Positions 1 through 5,648 of a stretch of 5,648 nucleotides of DNA are shown in pieces. The position numbers and the translations under genes are program-made. Each line of letters starts with the position of its first letter. Position 1 is the stretch's first letter. The notes beneath the pieces are model-generated. The model saw only the letters and a list, made by a program, of their open reading frames with translations, was not told the DNA's origin and did not search any database. The DNA comes from UKL13-2 sp964417885 (lineage in GTDB: Bacteria > Pseudomonadota > Gammaproteobacteria > Burkholderiales > Usitatibacteraceae), in NCBI GenBank assembly GCA_964417885.1, contig CAYQKN010000201.1, positions 1-5,648 of the forward strand. The letters run 5' to 3'.

Positions 1-173
<173 letters not shown>

Positions 174-180
174 GGTGTAG

Positions 181-185
181 CTCCC
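181..185 (-). promoter_or_regulatory. Ribosome binding site of recA
   Basis: GGGAG on the minus strand lies seven bases before the ATG at 173. The alternative ATGs at 167 and 164 would have 13- and 16-base spacings, and the family-standard ATG at 149 has no comparable site. This favours initiation at 173. Confidence 0.6.
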
Positions 186-281
186 GGTAGCTGGAAATTC
201 TGGGTGGCGAAGGCCGGGCGGCGCACCCGCCGGACACGGCGGAAAACGCAGACAACCCGAAACTGAAACCGACTCATCAAG

Positions 282-297
282 CTGTAAATGGATACAG
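282..297. promoter_or_regulatory. LexA (SOS) box, promoter-distal copy, recA operator
   Basis: CTGTAAATGGATACAG matches the E. coli-type LexA operator core CTGT-N8-ACAG exactly. It sits one base from a second perfect box (299-314) and just downstream of the predicted recA -10 element, a position from which bound LexA would block transcription. The match and position are seen directly; LexA binding is inferred from the known consensus and from the gene being recA. Confidence 0.85.
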
Positions 298-298
298 C

Positions 299-314
299 CT
301 GTATTTCCGTACAG
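299..314. promoter_or_regulatory. LexA (SOS) box overlapping the recA -10 element
   Basis: CTGTATTTCCGTACAG is a second perfect CTGT-N8-ACAG operator core, followed on the plus strand by TA as in the extended consensus. On the minus strand it begins inside the predicted -10 hexamer TACTGT and covers the likely transcription start near 304. One base separates it from the box at 282-297, and the box centres are 17 bp apart. Confidence 0.88.
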
Positions 315-339
315 TACCGAAAGAAAACCGTCTTTGCAA
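311..339 (-). promoter_or_regulatory. Predicted sigma-70 promoter of recA
   Basis: On the minus strand, TTGCAA (334-339; four of six match TTGACA) is followed after exactly 17 bases by TACTGT (311-316; T, A and final T match TATAAT). Transcription would start near 304, giving a leader of about 130 bases before the ATG at 173. The -10 hexamer shares four bases with a perfect LexA box, similar to E. coli recA where the operator also overlaps the promoter. The hexamers are imperfect, so placement rests mainly on spacing and the LexA boxes. A different promoter in the same 50 bases cannot be excluded. Confidence 0.55.
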
Positions 340-352
340 GGGGTTTTTTGCG

Positions 353-374
353 AAAAATTTGCCGGACGGCAAAT
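353..374 (-). terminator. Probable intrinsic terminator after pncC
   Basis: On the minus strand ATTTGCC, a four-base loop GTCC and GGCAAAT form a perfect 7-bp stem (357-363 paired with 368-374). It is followed by a T run: five T including the last stem base, or four beyond the stem (353-356). The stem starts at the last base of the pncC stop codon (TGA, 376-374). The stem is AT-rich at its base and the U-tract is short, so termination may be partial. Its place between pncC and the SOS promoter suggests it separates the recA transcript from the upstream operon. Confidence 0.55.
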
Positions 375-859
375 CAGGCGAGATTATGCAGCAACTTGTT
401 CAGGGCATGCGCGACGGTCTGGTTGCGCACCGCGGAACGGCCGCCGGTGAAATGGCAAACCTCTGTAATGATGGGCTTTTTTGGAAACTTCCAGGCAAAC
501 CAGACGGTGCCGACCGGCTTGTCCGGCATGCCGCCATCGGGCCCGGCGATGCCGGTGACGGCCACCGCCACCTGCGCGCGCGAACGCGAGATGGCGCCAT
601 CGACCATTTCACGCGCGGTCTCCTCCGACACCGCGCCACAGTCGACCAGCGTGTCGCGGTGTACCCCGAGCATGGCGGTCTTGGCTTCGTAGCTGTAGCT
701 GACAAAGGCACAGTCGAACCACGCCGATGAACCGGGGATGCGGGTGATGGCCTCGGCAATGCCGCCGCCGGTGCAGGACTCGGCCGTGGCCAGCATCAGG
801 CCGCGACCCTTCAGCGCCGCGCCGAGTTTGGTGGAAAGTTCGGTGATTTGATCGTTCAT
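374..859 (-). CDS. pncC: Nicotinamide-nucleotide amidohydrolase PncC (CinA C-terminal domain protein)
   Basis: This cytosolic 161-residue enzyme is expected to deamidate NMN to nicotinic acid mononucleotide in the pyridine-nucleotide recycling pathway. It is a stand-alone CinA C-terminal domain of usual length, without the N-terminal MoCF-like domain of full CinA. Visible family motifs are AESCTGG (residues 26-32, with the conserved serine expected at the active site), GSSAWF (43-48), YSYEAK (55-60), GAVSEETA (75-82), GIAGPDGG (103-110) and KPVGTVWFA (114-122). It closely resembles E. coli PncC (YgaD) over its whole length. The ATG at 859 overlaps the TGA of the upstream glycosyltransferase as ATGA, and no clear Shine-Dalgarno is seen, so translation is probably coupled. 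recA follows about 200 bases downstream, echoing the conserved cinA/pncC–recA order. A historical role in competence (CinA) applies to some relatives but cannot be read from this sequence. Confidence 0.93.
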   Translation of the reverse strand: MNDQITELSTKLGAALKGRGLMLATAESCTGGGIAEAITRIPGSSAWFDCAFVSYSYEAKTAMLGVHRDTLVDCGAVSEETAREMVDGAISRSRAQVAVAVTGIAGPDGGMPDKPVGTVWFAWKFPKKPIITEVCHFTGGRSAVRNQTVAHALNKLLHNLA

Positions 860-1756
860 TGCGTCGTGATCGCGAAAGTTGAGGCCCCGAAATTATGATG
901 GAAAAGCCCGGCATGCAACCGCTCGACCTGTTCCAGCGATTGCAGTTTCACATGCAGGTTGGCGTAGCGCGCGGCACTGGGCCGCTGCGACAGGCCGGGA
1001 AACTTGTCGAGAAAACGGGCATGGAATGCCTGCCATTTCAAATCGTAGCGACCGGTCGAGAAATGCAGCAGCAGCAGGTCCGGCGGCACCGCCAGCCGAT
1101 AGCCGGCGCGGAACGCGCGATAGGTGAAGTCGATGTCATACAGATGGAAGCCGTCGAACGTGGCCTGGTCGAAACGCAGCGCCTCCCACACCCGCCGATG
1201 GGTGGCGATGAACACGCCGTCCAGCGCCTGGATCGGCGCCGCCACCGGCCGCTGCAGGCCGACGGCAAGATAGAGGTAGCCGGCCTCACCAGGCGGCCGA
1301 TGAACGATCTGCCCGTGCACATGCGGCGCGCCGGCGTAGCCCCAGTCGCCGCCGACCAGCTTGCTGGTGCCGACCACGCCGACCACGTCGTTCGCAGCCA
1401 GGTGGTGCAGCAGGCGGGCGCCGAAATCGTCGTGCACGATGTCGATGTCGTCGTGACAGAAAATCAGGATGTCGCCACCGGCCTGCGCCGCGCCGCGGTT
1501 GTAGCCTTCGCACAGCGAGACCGCATCGTGGATGCCGATCAGCTCGAAATCGTGATCAGCATACTGCGCCGACAGGCGCGCCTTGATCGCGTTGAAGTAG
1601 TCGGGACGGATGCTGCAAATAATCGCCGAGACGCGTTGCCGCGGCGGCGCGGGTGACACCGGCGCCGCCCACGCCGGCTGCGCCTCGGGATGCTGCCGCG
1701 CCCAGGCCAGCGCGGCGCGCGCCAGGTCGCGCTTGGCGATTTCCCACTGCGGCCGC
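856..1756 (-). CDS. Glycosyltransferase domain (GT2-like, GT-A fold), 5' end lost in assembly gap
   Basis: The 299 codons visible after the gap encode a nucleotide-sugar-dependent glycosyltransferase of the GT2-like type (resembling Pfam Glyco_tranf_2_5). From the first resolved codon (R at 1755), a helical, Arg/Ala-rich lead (1-40) precedes the domain core. The core starts at RVSAIICSIRPDYF (41-54) and continues through IGIHDAVSLCEGYNRG (73-88), the acidic metal/nucleotide motif DILIFCHDDIDI (95-106), VVGVVGTSKLVGG (124-136), IQALDGVFIATHR (175-187) and FDGFHLYDIDFTYRA (200-214). No signal peptide or membrane segment is visible, so the enzyme is probably cytosolic. The stop overlaps the pncC start (ATGA). 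The true start is not visible: it could be a separate gene beginning inside the gap, or the C-terminal domain of the TPR/OGT protein on the other side. The acceptor and sugar donor cannot be predicted. The reading upstream of the gap in the same nominal frame is a shadow and should be ignored. Confidence 0.85.
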
Positions 1757-1856
1757 NNNNNNNNNNNNNNNNNNNNNNNNNNNNNNNNNNNNNNNNNNNN
1801 NNNNNNNNNNNNNNNNNNNNNNNNNNNNNNNNNNNNNNNNNNNNNNNNNNNNNNNN
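1757..1856. other. Assembly gap of exactly 100 N
   Basis: Exactly 100 undetermined bases interrupt the glycosyltransferase region. A round 100 is a common placeholder for a gap of unknown size. The coding frames on the two sides do not agree if 100 is taken literally, and roughly 40 residues (about 120 bases) that normally finish a SPINDLY/OGT catalytic domain are missing. The real gap is therefore probably of a different length. Both edges are GC-rich (GCGGCCGC on one side, GCGGC on the other), which may explain the assembly break. Confidence 0.95.
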
Positions 1857-3469
1857 GCGGCACGATCGGCCGACAGCCGTTGCGCGCGGGCGACGAAGTC
1901 CGCCGCATCGGTGGCGATCCAGTCGTGCAGCTGCAAGGCGGTCAGCAGGCTGGCGCTGGAACGCGAGCAGCTGCGCTCGCCCGGCAGCGTCAGCACCGGC
2001 ACGCCCTGCCACAGCGCGTCCAGCGTGGTGGTGGCGCCGGAGAATGGCAGCGGATCGAGCGCGATATCCACAGCAGCAAACGATTGGCGGTACGCGGTCA
2101 CGTTGACCCGCGGCAGGAAGCTGAGCCGCGAGTCGTCACAGGCCAGCGCGTCGCGCACGCGCTGGCGGGCAACACCTTCGGCGATGCCGCCGATGTGCAG
2201 CCGCGCGCCGGGCAGCGCCTGCAACAGCTGCCGCCACAGCGACAACGTGGCATCGGTGAGCTTTTGCGCGTGATTGAACGAACCAAAGGTGATCGCACCG
2301 CTGGCGGCTGCCGGCAGCGAGGACACCGGTGGTGACTGCGGGTCCGGCTGCCAGCACCACTGCGCATGCGGCAGGCGCAGCAGCCGCTCGCGATGCTGCT
2401 GTTCGTGCCCGGCCGGGTCGGCGATGGCGTCGGTGAGGCGATAGTCCATCGCCGCGAGGCCGGTGCTGCAGAGGTAATCGAGCCAGGTGATCTGCACCGG
2501 CGCCGGCTTGCGCGCGAACACGCCGAGCCGGTTATGGCCGGTATGGCCGGCGATGTCGATCAGGATGTCGATGCCGTCTTCATGCACCTGCGTGGCCACT
2601 TGCGCGTCGTCCAGGCCACGCATGACGCGATGGGTGGCCTCGCCGAGCTGCGCCAGCCGCGCCGGTGGCTGCGGCTGGTTGAAGTAGCAGTACACGGTGA
2701 ACCGGCTGCGATCGTGTGCGGCGATCACCGGATCGAGAAACGCGGGCACCGCGCTATGGCAATCCGGCGACACGTAACCGATGCGCAGCGGCCGCGCGGG
2801 GTCGGCCGGATTGGTCAGCAACGGCGCCGAGGTCGACGCCGCCTCGAACCAGTCCGACCAGCGCAGGTGTTCGTCCAGCAACTGCGCGGCACTGATGCGC
2901 GTGTCGACCTTCAGTGCCGACAGGCGATTGCTGAAGGCCTGCTGCATCATCGGGTTCAGCCGCAGCGCGCGGTCGTAGCAAGCCAGTGACTCATCGAGCC
3001 GGCCCTGATCCTTGTAGAGATTGCCGAGGTTGTTGATCAGCTCGGGCGAATCCGGCTGCGCGGCACGCGCCTGTTCCAGCGTGGCCACCGCGTCGTCGAG
3101 CCGGCCCAGCGCGTGCAATGCGCCGGCCAGGTTGACCTGGGCGCTGGGCAGTCCGGGCGAGACCGCCAGCGCGGCGCGGAACGCATCGACCGCCTCGCTG
3201 AATCGATGCTGCGCGGCCAGCGCGTTGCCGCGATTGACGTGTGCCGCCGGCTGCCGTGGATCGACCGCCAGCGCGCGATCGAACATCTCGACCGCCGGCG
3301 CGAAATGGCCGGTCTGGTGGGCGACGATGCCGAGGCCGATCAGCGCCTGCGCATCACGCGCATCGGCCGACAAGGCCTCACGAAAATGCAGCTCCGCGTC
3401 GCGCAGCTTGCCCGCCTGCAGCAGGGCCATGCCCTGACCGGCCGCGGAATCGGCGATCGGTTTGTTCAT
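1857..3469 (-). CDS. TPR-containing O-GlcNAc transferase-like protein (SPINDLY/GT41 family), 3' end lost in gap
   Basis: 537 codons are resolved. Five tandem 34-residue TPR units cover about residues 9-175 (units near 9-39, 40-73, 74-107, 108-141 and 142-175, most ending in a D/NP-type turn). A GT41 catalytic region runs from about 227 to the gap: RPLRIGYVSPD (226-236), IDIAGHTGHNRLGVFARKPAPVQ (304-326), MDYRLTDAIADP (341-352), ITFGSFNHAQKLT (393-405, with the Lys expected to contact UDP), DIALDPLPFSGATTTLDALW (468-487) and GVPVLTLPGERS (489-500). The family transfers a sugar, usually GlcNAc, from a UDP-sugar to Ser/Thr of proteins; the TPRs bind substrate. The final ~40 residues of the domain are hidden. 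ATG 3469 was chosen because the TPR-type N-terminus follows at once; a GTG at 3508 behind GAGGTGG is an alternative adding 13 Gly/Arg-rich residues. It starts 54 bases after the GNAT stop. The motif after SPD is unusual (see findings). It may be fused to the GT2-like domain beyond the gap. Confidence 0.88.
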
Positions 3470-3523
3470 CGCGTGCGCCCGGCCCAGGCCGGGGCCGCGG
3501 CGGCCCACCCAGCGATGTCCACC

Positions 3524-4300
3524 TCAGGCACCGGCAGCGGTCTTCTGCACCCGGTGCCAATAGCTGTACTGCGGCACAAAACCGAACTTGCGATAGATCG
3601 CATGCGCGGCGTCGTTGCTTTGGTCGACCTGCAGGAACGCCGTCTTCGCGCCCTGCTCCAACCCCCAGGCCAGCAGATAGGCCACCAGCACCGTGGCGTA
3701 TCCCTTGTCGCGCGCCTTGGTTGCGGTGCGCATGTTGAATATGCCGAGGTGCCCGTCCTCGATCCGCGCCATGCCGGTCGAGGCGGTGCCGTGGCCGGTC
3801 TTGAGCGTGAGGTACAGCTGCGCGCCTTTCCACAGGGCCTGGCGGCGCACATCGAGCAGGTGCTGCTCGGGACTGACGGCGCGCATGCGGTGAACATCGT
3901 CGAGGCCTTCCGCCTCGTTGCGCTCGATGATCTTTGCATCGGCCGGCAGCGAATAGTCGCCCGGCGCAATGCCCTTCGCCAGGTCACAGGTCATCACGTC
4001 GGTCACCACTTCGAGGCTATAGCCGCGCTGCTCCAGCAGCTGGTCCAGCTCCGGCGGCGCGAATTGCTCGGTCAGGCGAAACACCGCCGGCTGGCCGTGG
4101 GTGCGATACCAGCCTTCGGTCCAGGCAATTTTTTCCTCCAGCGGCAAAAGCGAAGGCTGCAAGGCGGTCACGCTGTTGGCGCGGCGCGTTTCGGTGCCGG
4201 AGGCGCGCAGCACCCAGCCGTCATAAAACGACTGGTGAATGGCGGGTGAGGTGTTGAGGGTGAGTTCTTCGAGGCGGCGAATGCTGTCTGGCGTTTTCAT
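3524..4300 (-). CDS. GNAT-family N-acetyltransferase
   Basis: This predicted cytosolic acetyl-CoA-dependent acyltransferase has 258 residues. The C-terminal half (about 120-254) is a full GNAT domain: beta strand GMARIEDGHLGIFNMRT (176-192), the pyrophosphate-binding motif A R-D-K-G-Y-A (197-202, fitting Q/R-x-x-G-x-G/A) with its helix to about 215, then AFLQVDQSNDAAHAIYRKFGF (221-241), the typical motif B end. The N-terminal half (about 20-105; YDGWVLRASG, then RRANSVTALQPSLLPLEEKI) looks like the degenerate first GNAT-like domain seen in longer, double-domain members, which fits the length. The acceptor cannot be inferred. An in-frame TAA lies 12 bases before the ATG at 4300, so no longer start is possible; no clear Shine-Dalgarno is seen. 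It is followed after 54 bases by the TPR/OGT gene, suggesting one operon, though a role in the same glycosylation pathway is only a guess from position. Confidence 0.88.
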   Translation of the reverse strand: MKTPDSIRRLEELTLNTSPAIHQSFYDGWVLRASGTETRRANSVTALQPSLLPLEEKIAWTEGWYRTHGQPAVFRLTEQFAPPELDQLLEQRGYSLEVVTDVMTCDLAKGIAPGDYSLPADAKIIERNEAEGLDDVHRMRAVSPEQHLLDVRRQALWKGAQLYLTLKTGHGTASTGMARIEDGHLGIFNMRTATKARDKGYATVLVAYLLAWGLEQGAKTAFLQVDQSNDAAHAIYRKFGFVPQYSYWHRVQKTAAGA

Positions 4301-4347
4301 GTCGCGAGTTTAGCTGCAAATGCCCGGTGGCTTCCACTGCCGGAATG

Positions 4348-4413
4348 AAACTCCAGCACTGGTGCGGCGTTCCAGCCATTTTTGCCCCGGAAGGCGCACC
4401 AGTGCTGGAGTTT
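4348..4413. repeat. Perfect 19-bp inverted repeat behind ugpC, possible terminator or REP-like element
   Basis: AAACTCCAGCACTGGTGCG (4348-4366) and its exact reverse complement (4395-4413) enclose 28 bases, within which TTCC (4370-4373) and GGAA (4389-4392) can extend the hairpin after a small internal loop. The element begins 10 bases after the ugpC stop and ends 47 bases before the GNAT start. In ugpC's direction the stem ends GGAGTTT followed by CATT, so there is no real U-tract and it is not a classic intrinsic terminator. It could still slow or end transcription, protect the ugpC mRNA 3' end, or be a dispersed extragenic palindrome. Confidence 0.8.
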
Positions 4414-4423
4414 GGCTGTCGAA

Positions 4424-5482
4424 TTAAAGCCGCTTGCCGCTGGCGGTATCGAAGAAATAGAACTTGTCCGGCGACGGCGTAACAAACAGCCTGGCGCCCG
4501 GCGGATGCTGGATGTGGCCATCGGCGCGAACCACGGCCAGATTGGCGCCGAGGGTCCCGTGCACCAGCGAATCGGCACCCAGCGCTTCCGCGTTTTCGAC
4601 TGTGAACGGCATGCCCTGATCGGTCAATTGCAAATGCTCGGGACGGATGCCGAACGTCACCGCATCGCCGTCCTTGAGCTTTGCCTGCAATGCCGCAGGC
4701 AGCGCCACACCGGTGCCGGCGCCGAGGTCGAGCACCGCGCCCTTCACCGTTCCCGGCAGGAAATTCATTGCCGGCGAGCCGATGAAACCGGCGACAAAGG
4801 TGCTGGCCGGATTGTCGTATACCTCCATCGGCGCACCGATCTGCTCGACCCGCCCGGCGTTCATCACGATCATGCGATGTGCCAGCGTCATCGCCTCGAC
4901 CTGGTCGTGGGTGACGAAGATGCTGGTGGTCTTCAGTTCGCGCGACAGCTTCTGGATCTCGAGCCGCATCTGCACCCGCAGTTTGGCATCGAGGTTGGAC
5001 AGCGGCTCATCGAACAGGAACACCGCCGGTTCGCGCACGATGGCGCGCCCCATCGCCACGCGCTGCCGCTGCCCGCCGGAAAGCTCGCGCGGCTTGCGCT
5101 GCAGCAGCGTACCGAGTTCAAGGATCTTGGCCGCCTTCTGCACCCGGGTTTCGATATCGGCGGCGGAAAACTTGCGGATCTTGAGCCCGTAGGCCATGTT
5201 GTCGTACACCGACATGTGCGGATACAGCGCGTAATTCTGGAACACCATCGCGATATCGCGGTCCTTCGGTTCCAGGTTGTTCACCACCCGGTCGCCGATC
5301 GACACCTCCCCGCCCGAAATCGCCTCCAGCCCCGCGATCATCCGCAGCAGGGTCGATTTGCCGCAACCGGAAGGCCCGACGATGACGATGAACTCGCCAT
5401 CACTGATCTGCGCATCCACCCCATGCACCACCTGCAGGTTGCCGTAGGATTTCTTGACGCCGCTTAGTCTGATTTCAGCCAT
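4424..5482 (-). CDS. ugpC: ABC transporter ATP-binding protein, UgpC/MalK family
   Basis: This 352-residue peripheral-membrane ATPase would power uptake of sn-glycerol-3-phosphate or another sugar-type solute by a binding-protein-dependent importer. All nucleotide-binding motifs are intact: Walker A GPSGCGKST (36-44), Q-loop Q82 within MVFQNYALYPHMSV, signature LSGGQ (134-138), Walker B VFLFDE (154-159), D-loop SNLD (162-165) and switch H192 in VTHDQVEAMTLA. The C-terminal part from about 237 (SPAMNFLPG, then FGIRPEHLQL at 277-286) is the TOBE/MalK-type regulatory domain. Length and sequence fit E. coli UgpC closely, but MalK, MsmK and UgpC paralogues overlap in specificity, so the substrate is uncertain. 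No permease or binding-protein gene is next to it, so it may be an orphan ATPase serving transporters encoded elsewhere. The ATG at 5482 fits the family start; upstream there is only a weak GAG about nine bases away. Confidence 0.93.
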   Translation of the reverse strand: MAEIRLSGVKKSYGNLQVVHGVDAQISDGEFIVIVGPSGCGKSTLLRMIAGLEAISGGEVSIGDRVVNNLEPKDRDIAMVFQNYALYPHMSVYDNMAYGLKIRKFSAADIETRVQKAAKILELGTLLQRKPRELSGGQRQRVAMGRAIVREPAVFLFDEPLSNLDAKLRVQMRLEIQKLSRELKTTSIFVTHDQVEAMTLAHRMIVMNAGRVEQIGAPMEVYDNPASTFVAGFIGSPAMNFLPGTVKGAVLDLGAGTGVALPAALQAKLKDGDAVTFGIRPEHLQLTDQGMPFTVENAEALGADSLVHGTLGANLAVVRADGHIQHPPGARLFVTPSPDKFYFFDTASGKRL

Positions 5483-5509
5483 GGATTCTCAAAGTCAAAT
5501 TCAAATTGG

Positions 5510-5530
5510 GTCCCGGACTGAATCCGGGAC
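5510..5530. repeat. Perfect 8-bp-arm palindrome upstream of ugpC
   Basis: GTCCCGGA (5510-5517) and TCCGGGAC (5523-5530) flank a five-base loop CTGAA. It lies 27 bases before the ugpC start. Neither strand continues with a T-tract, so it is not an evident intrinsic terminator. It has the size and GC-rich, A/T-centred form of extragenic palindromes (REP-like), or it could be a leader hairpin or an operator. Confidence 0.65.
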
Positions 5531-5648
5531 GACAGCGTTAAGTTGCGGTGATCACAGTACGACACGGGGTCCCCATGAGAGTCGCCGAGCAGCGGAGCGA
5601 GTGAAGGGGTAGTCGGCGAGGACTGTCTGAGGGCGAGCACAAACAAAA
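5531..5648. other. Non-coding, repeat-like purine-rich leader region
   Basis: No gene is supported here. Visible structure includes GTGATCAC (5549-5556), GGGGTCCCC (5566-5574), TCGCCGA (5582-5588) mirrored by TCGGCGA (5613-5619), and three GCGAG words (5597-5601, 5616-5620, 5633-5637) in a G/A-rich plus-strand stretch. I could not place a convincing -35/-10 pair for ugpC. The texture resembles dispersed intergenic repeats of GC-rich proteobacteria, but copy number cannot be judged from one window. Confidence 0.35.

Noticed and set aside
217..231. Small GGCGG/CCGCC hairpin in the recA leader
   Set aside because: Five base pairs in GC-rich DNA are expected by chance; there is no T-tract and no sign of a riboswitch or attenuator.
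288..692. Plus-strand open frame of 134 codons starting inside the LexA boxes
   Set aside because: It begins in the recA operator region, crosses the terminator hairpin and then runs antisense to pncC, with no domain or ribosome binding site.
1556..1756. Continuation of the TPR/OGT reading frame beyond the N run
   Set aside because: The residues after the gap in that frame are low-complexity Arg/Ala/Gly-rich and match nothing, while another minus frame encodes a clear glycosyltransferase. The continuation is an artefact of the arbitrary gap length.
3113..4249. Plus-strand open frame of 378 codons
   Set aside because: It runs antisense across the 5' end of the OGT gene and most of the GNAT gene, shows no domain, and has the Arg/Ala/Gly-rich composition of a shadow.
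4382..5467. Long plus-strand open frame of 361 codons opposite ugpC
   Set aside because: It is antisense to a gene with every ABC ATPase motif intact. Its translation is His/Arg-rich with no recognisable domain, as expected for a shadow frame in GC-rich DNA.
5483..5560. Sigma-70 promoter for ugpC
   Set aside because: No -35/-10 pair with acceptable matches and 16-18 base spacing could be found on the minus strand. The GTGATCAC word alone is not enough to call a CRP site.
5464..5646. 60-codon minus-strand open frame overlapping the ugpC start
   Set aside because: It starts with TTG, has no ribosome binding site, spans the palindromes of the leader and overlaps ugpC out of frame. It is most likely non-coding repeat sequence.

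Overview
The window is GC-rich chromosomal DNA from a proteobacterium. All supported genes lie on the minus strand. The RecA N-terminus, the E. coli-type LexA boxes, the UgpC sequence and the PncC–RecA order point to a gammaproteobacterium. My impression is a Xanthomonadales/Rhodanobacteraceae-like organism, but that placement comes from sequence flavour and was not tested by a search.

In transcription order (right to left) the layout is as follows. (1) 5483-5648 is a leader region with no convincing gene or promoter; it holds a perfect 8-bp-arm palindrome and a purine-rich, repeat-like stretch. (2) 4424-5482 is a complete UgpC/MalK-type sugar-import ATPase. (3) 4301-4423 is intergenic and carries a perfect 19-bp inverted repeat. 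(4) 3524-4300 is a GNAT N-acetyltransferase. (5) 1857-3469 is a TPR plus SPINDLY/OGT-type (GT41) glycosyltransferase whose 3' end runs into 100 unresolved bases (1757-1856). (6) 856-1756, beyond the gap, is a second glycosyltransferase domain (GT-A fold, GT2-like). It is either the C-terminal part of the same protein or a separate downstream gene. (7) 374-859 is pncC (stand-alone CinA C-terminal domain), whose ATG overlaps the preceding stop codon in ATGA. (8) 174-373 holds a probable intrinsic terminator for pncC and a recA promoter covered by two tandem LexA boxes. (9) 1-173 is the first 57 codons of recA.

The GNAT, OGT, GT and pncC genes are tightly packed and probably co-transcribed. The OGT and GT2-like domains suggest glycosylation of a protein or surface polymer; PncC recycles NMN from the pyridine-nucleotide cycle. 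recA follows pncC as in many bacteria, but here it appears to have its own SOS-controlled promoter. Nothing in the window looks like a phage, transposon, CRISPR array or defence island. The points most worth checking are the tandem SOS boxes, the possible OGT–GT2 fusion hidden by the gap, the altered catalytic-domain motif in the OGT, and the long inverted repeat behind ugpC.
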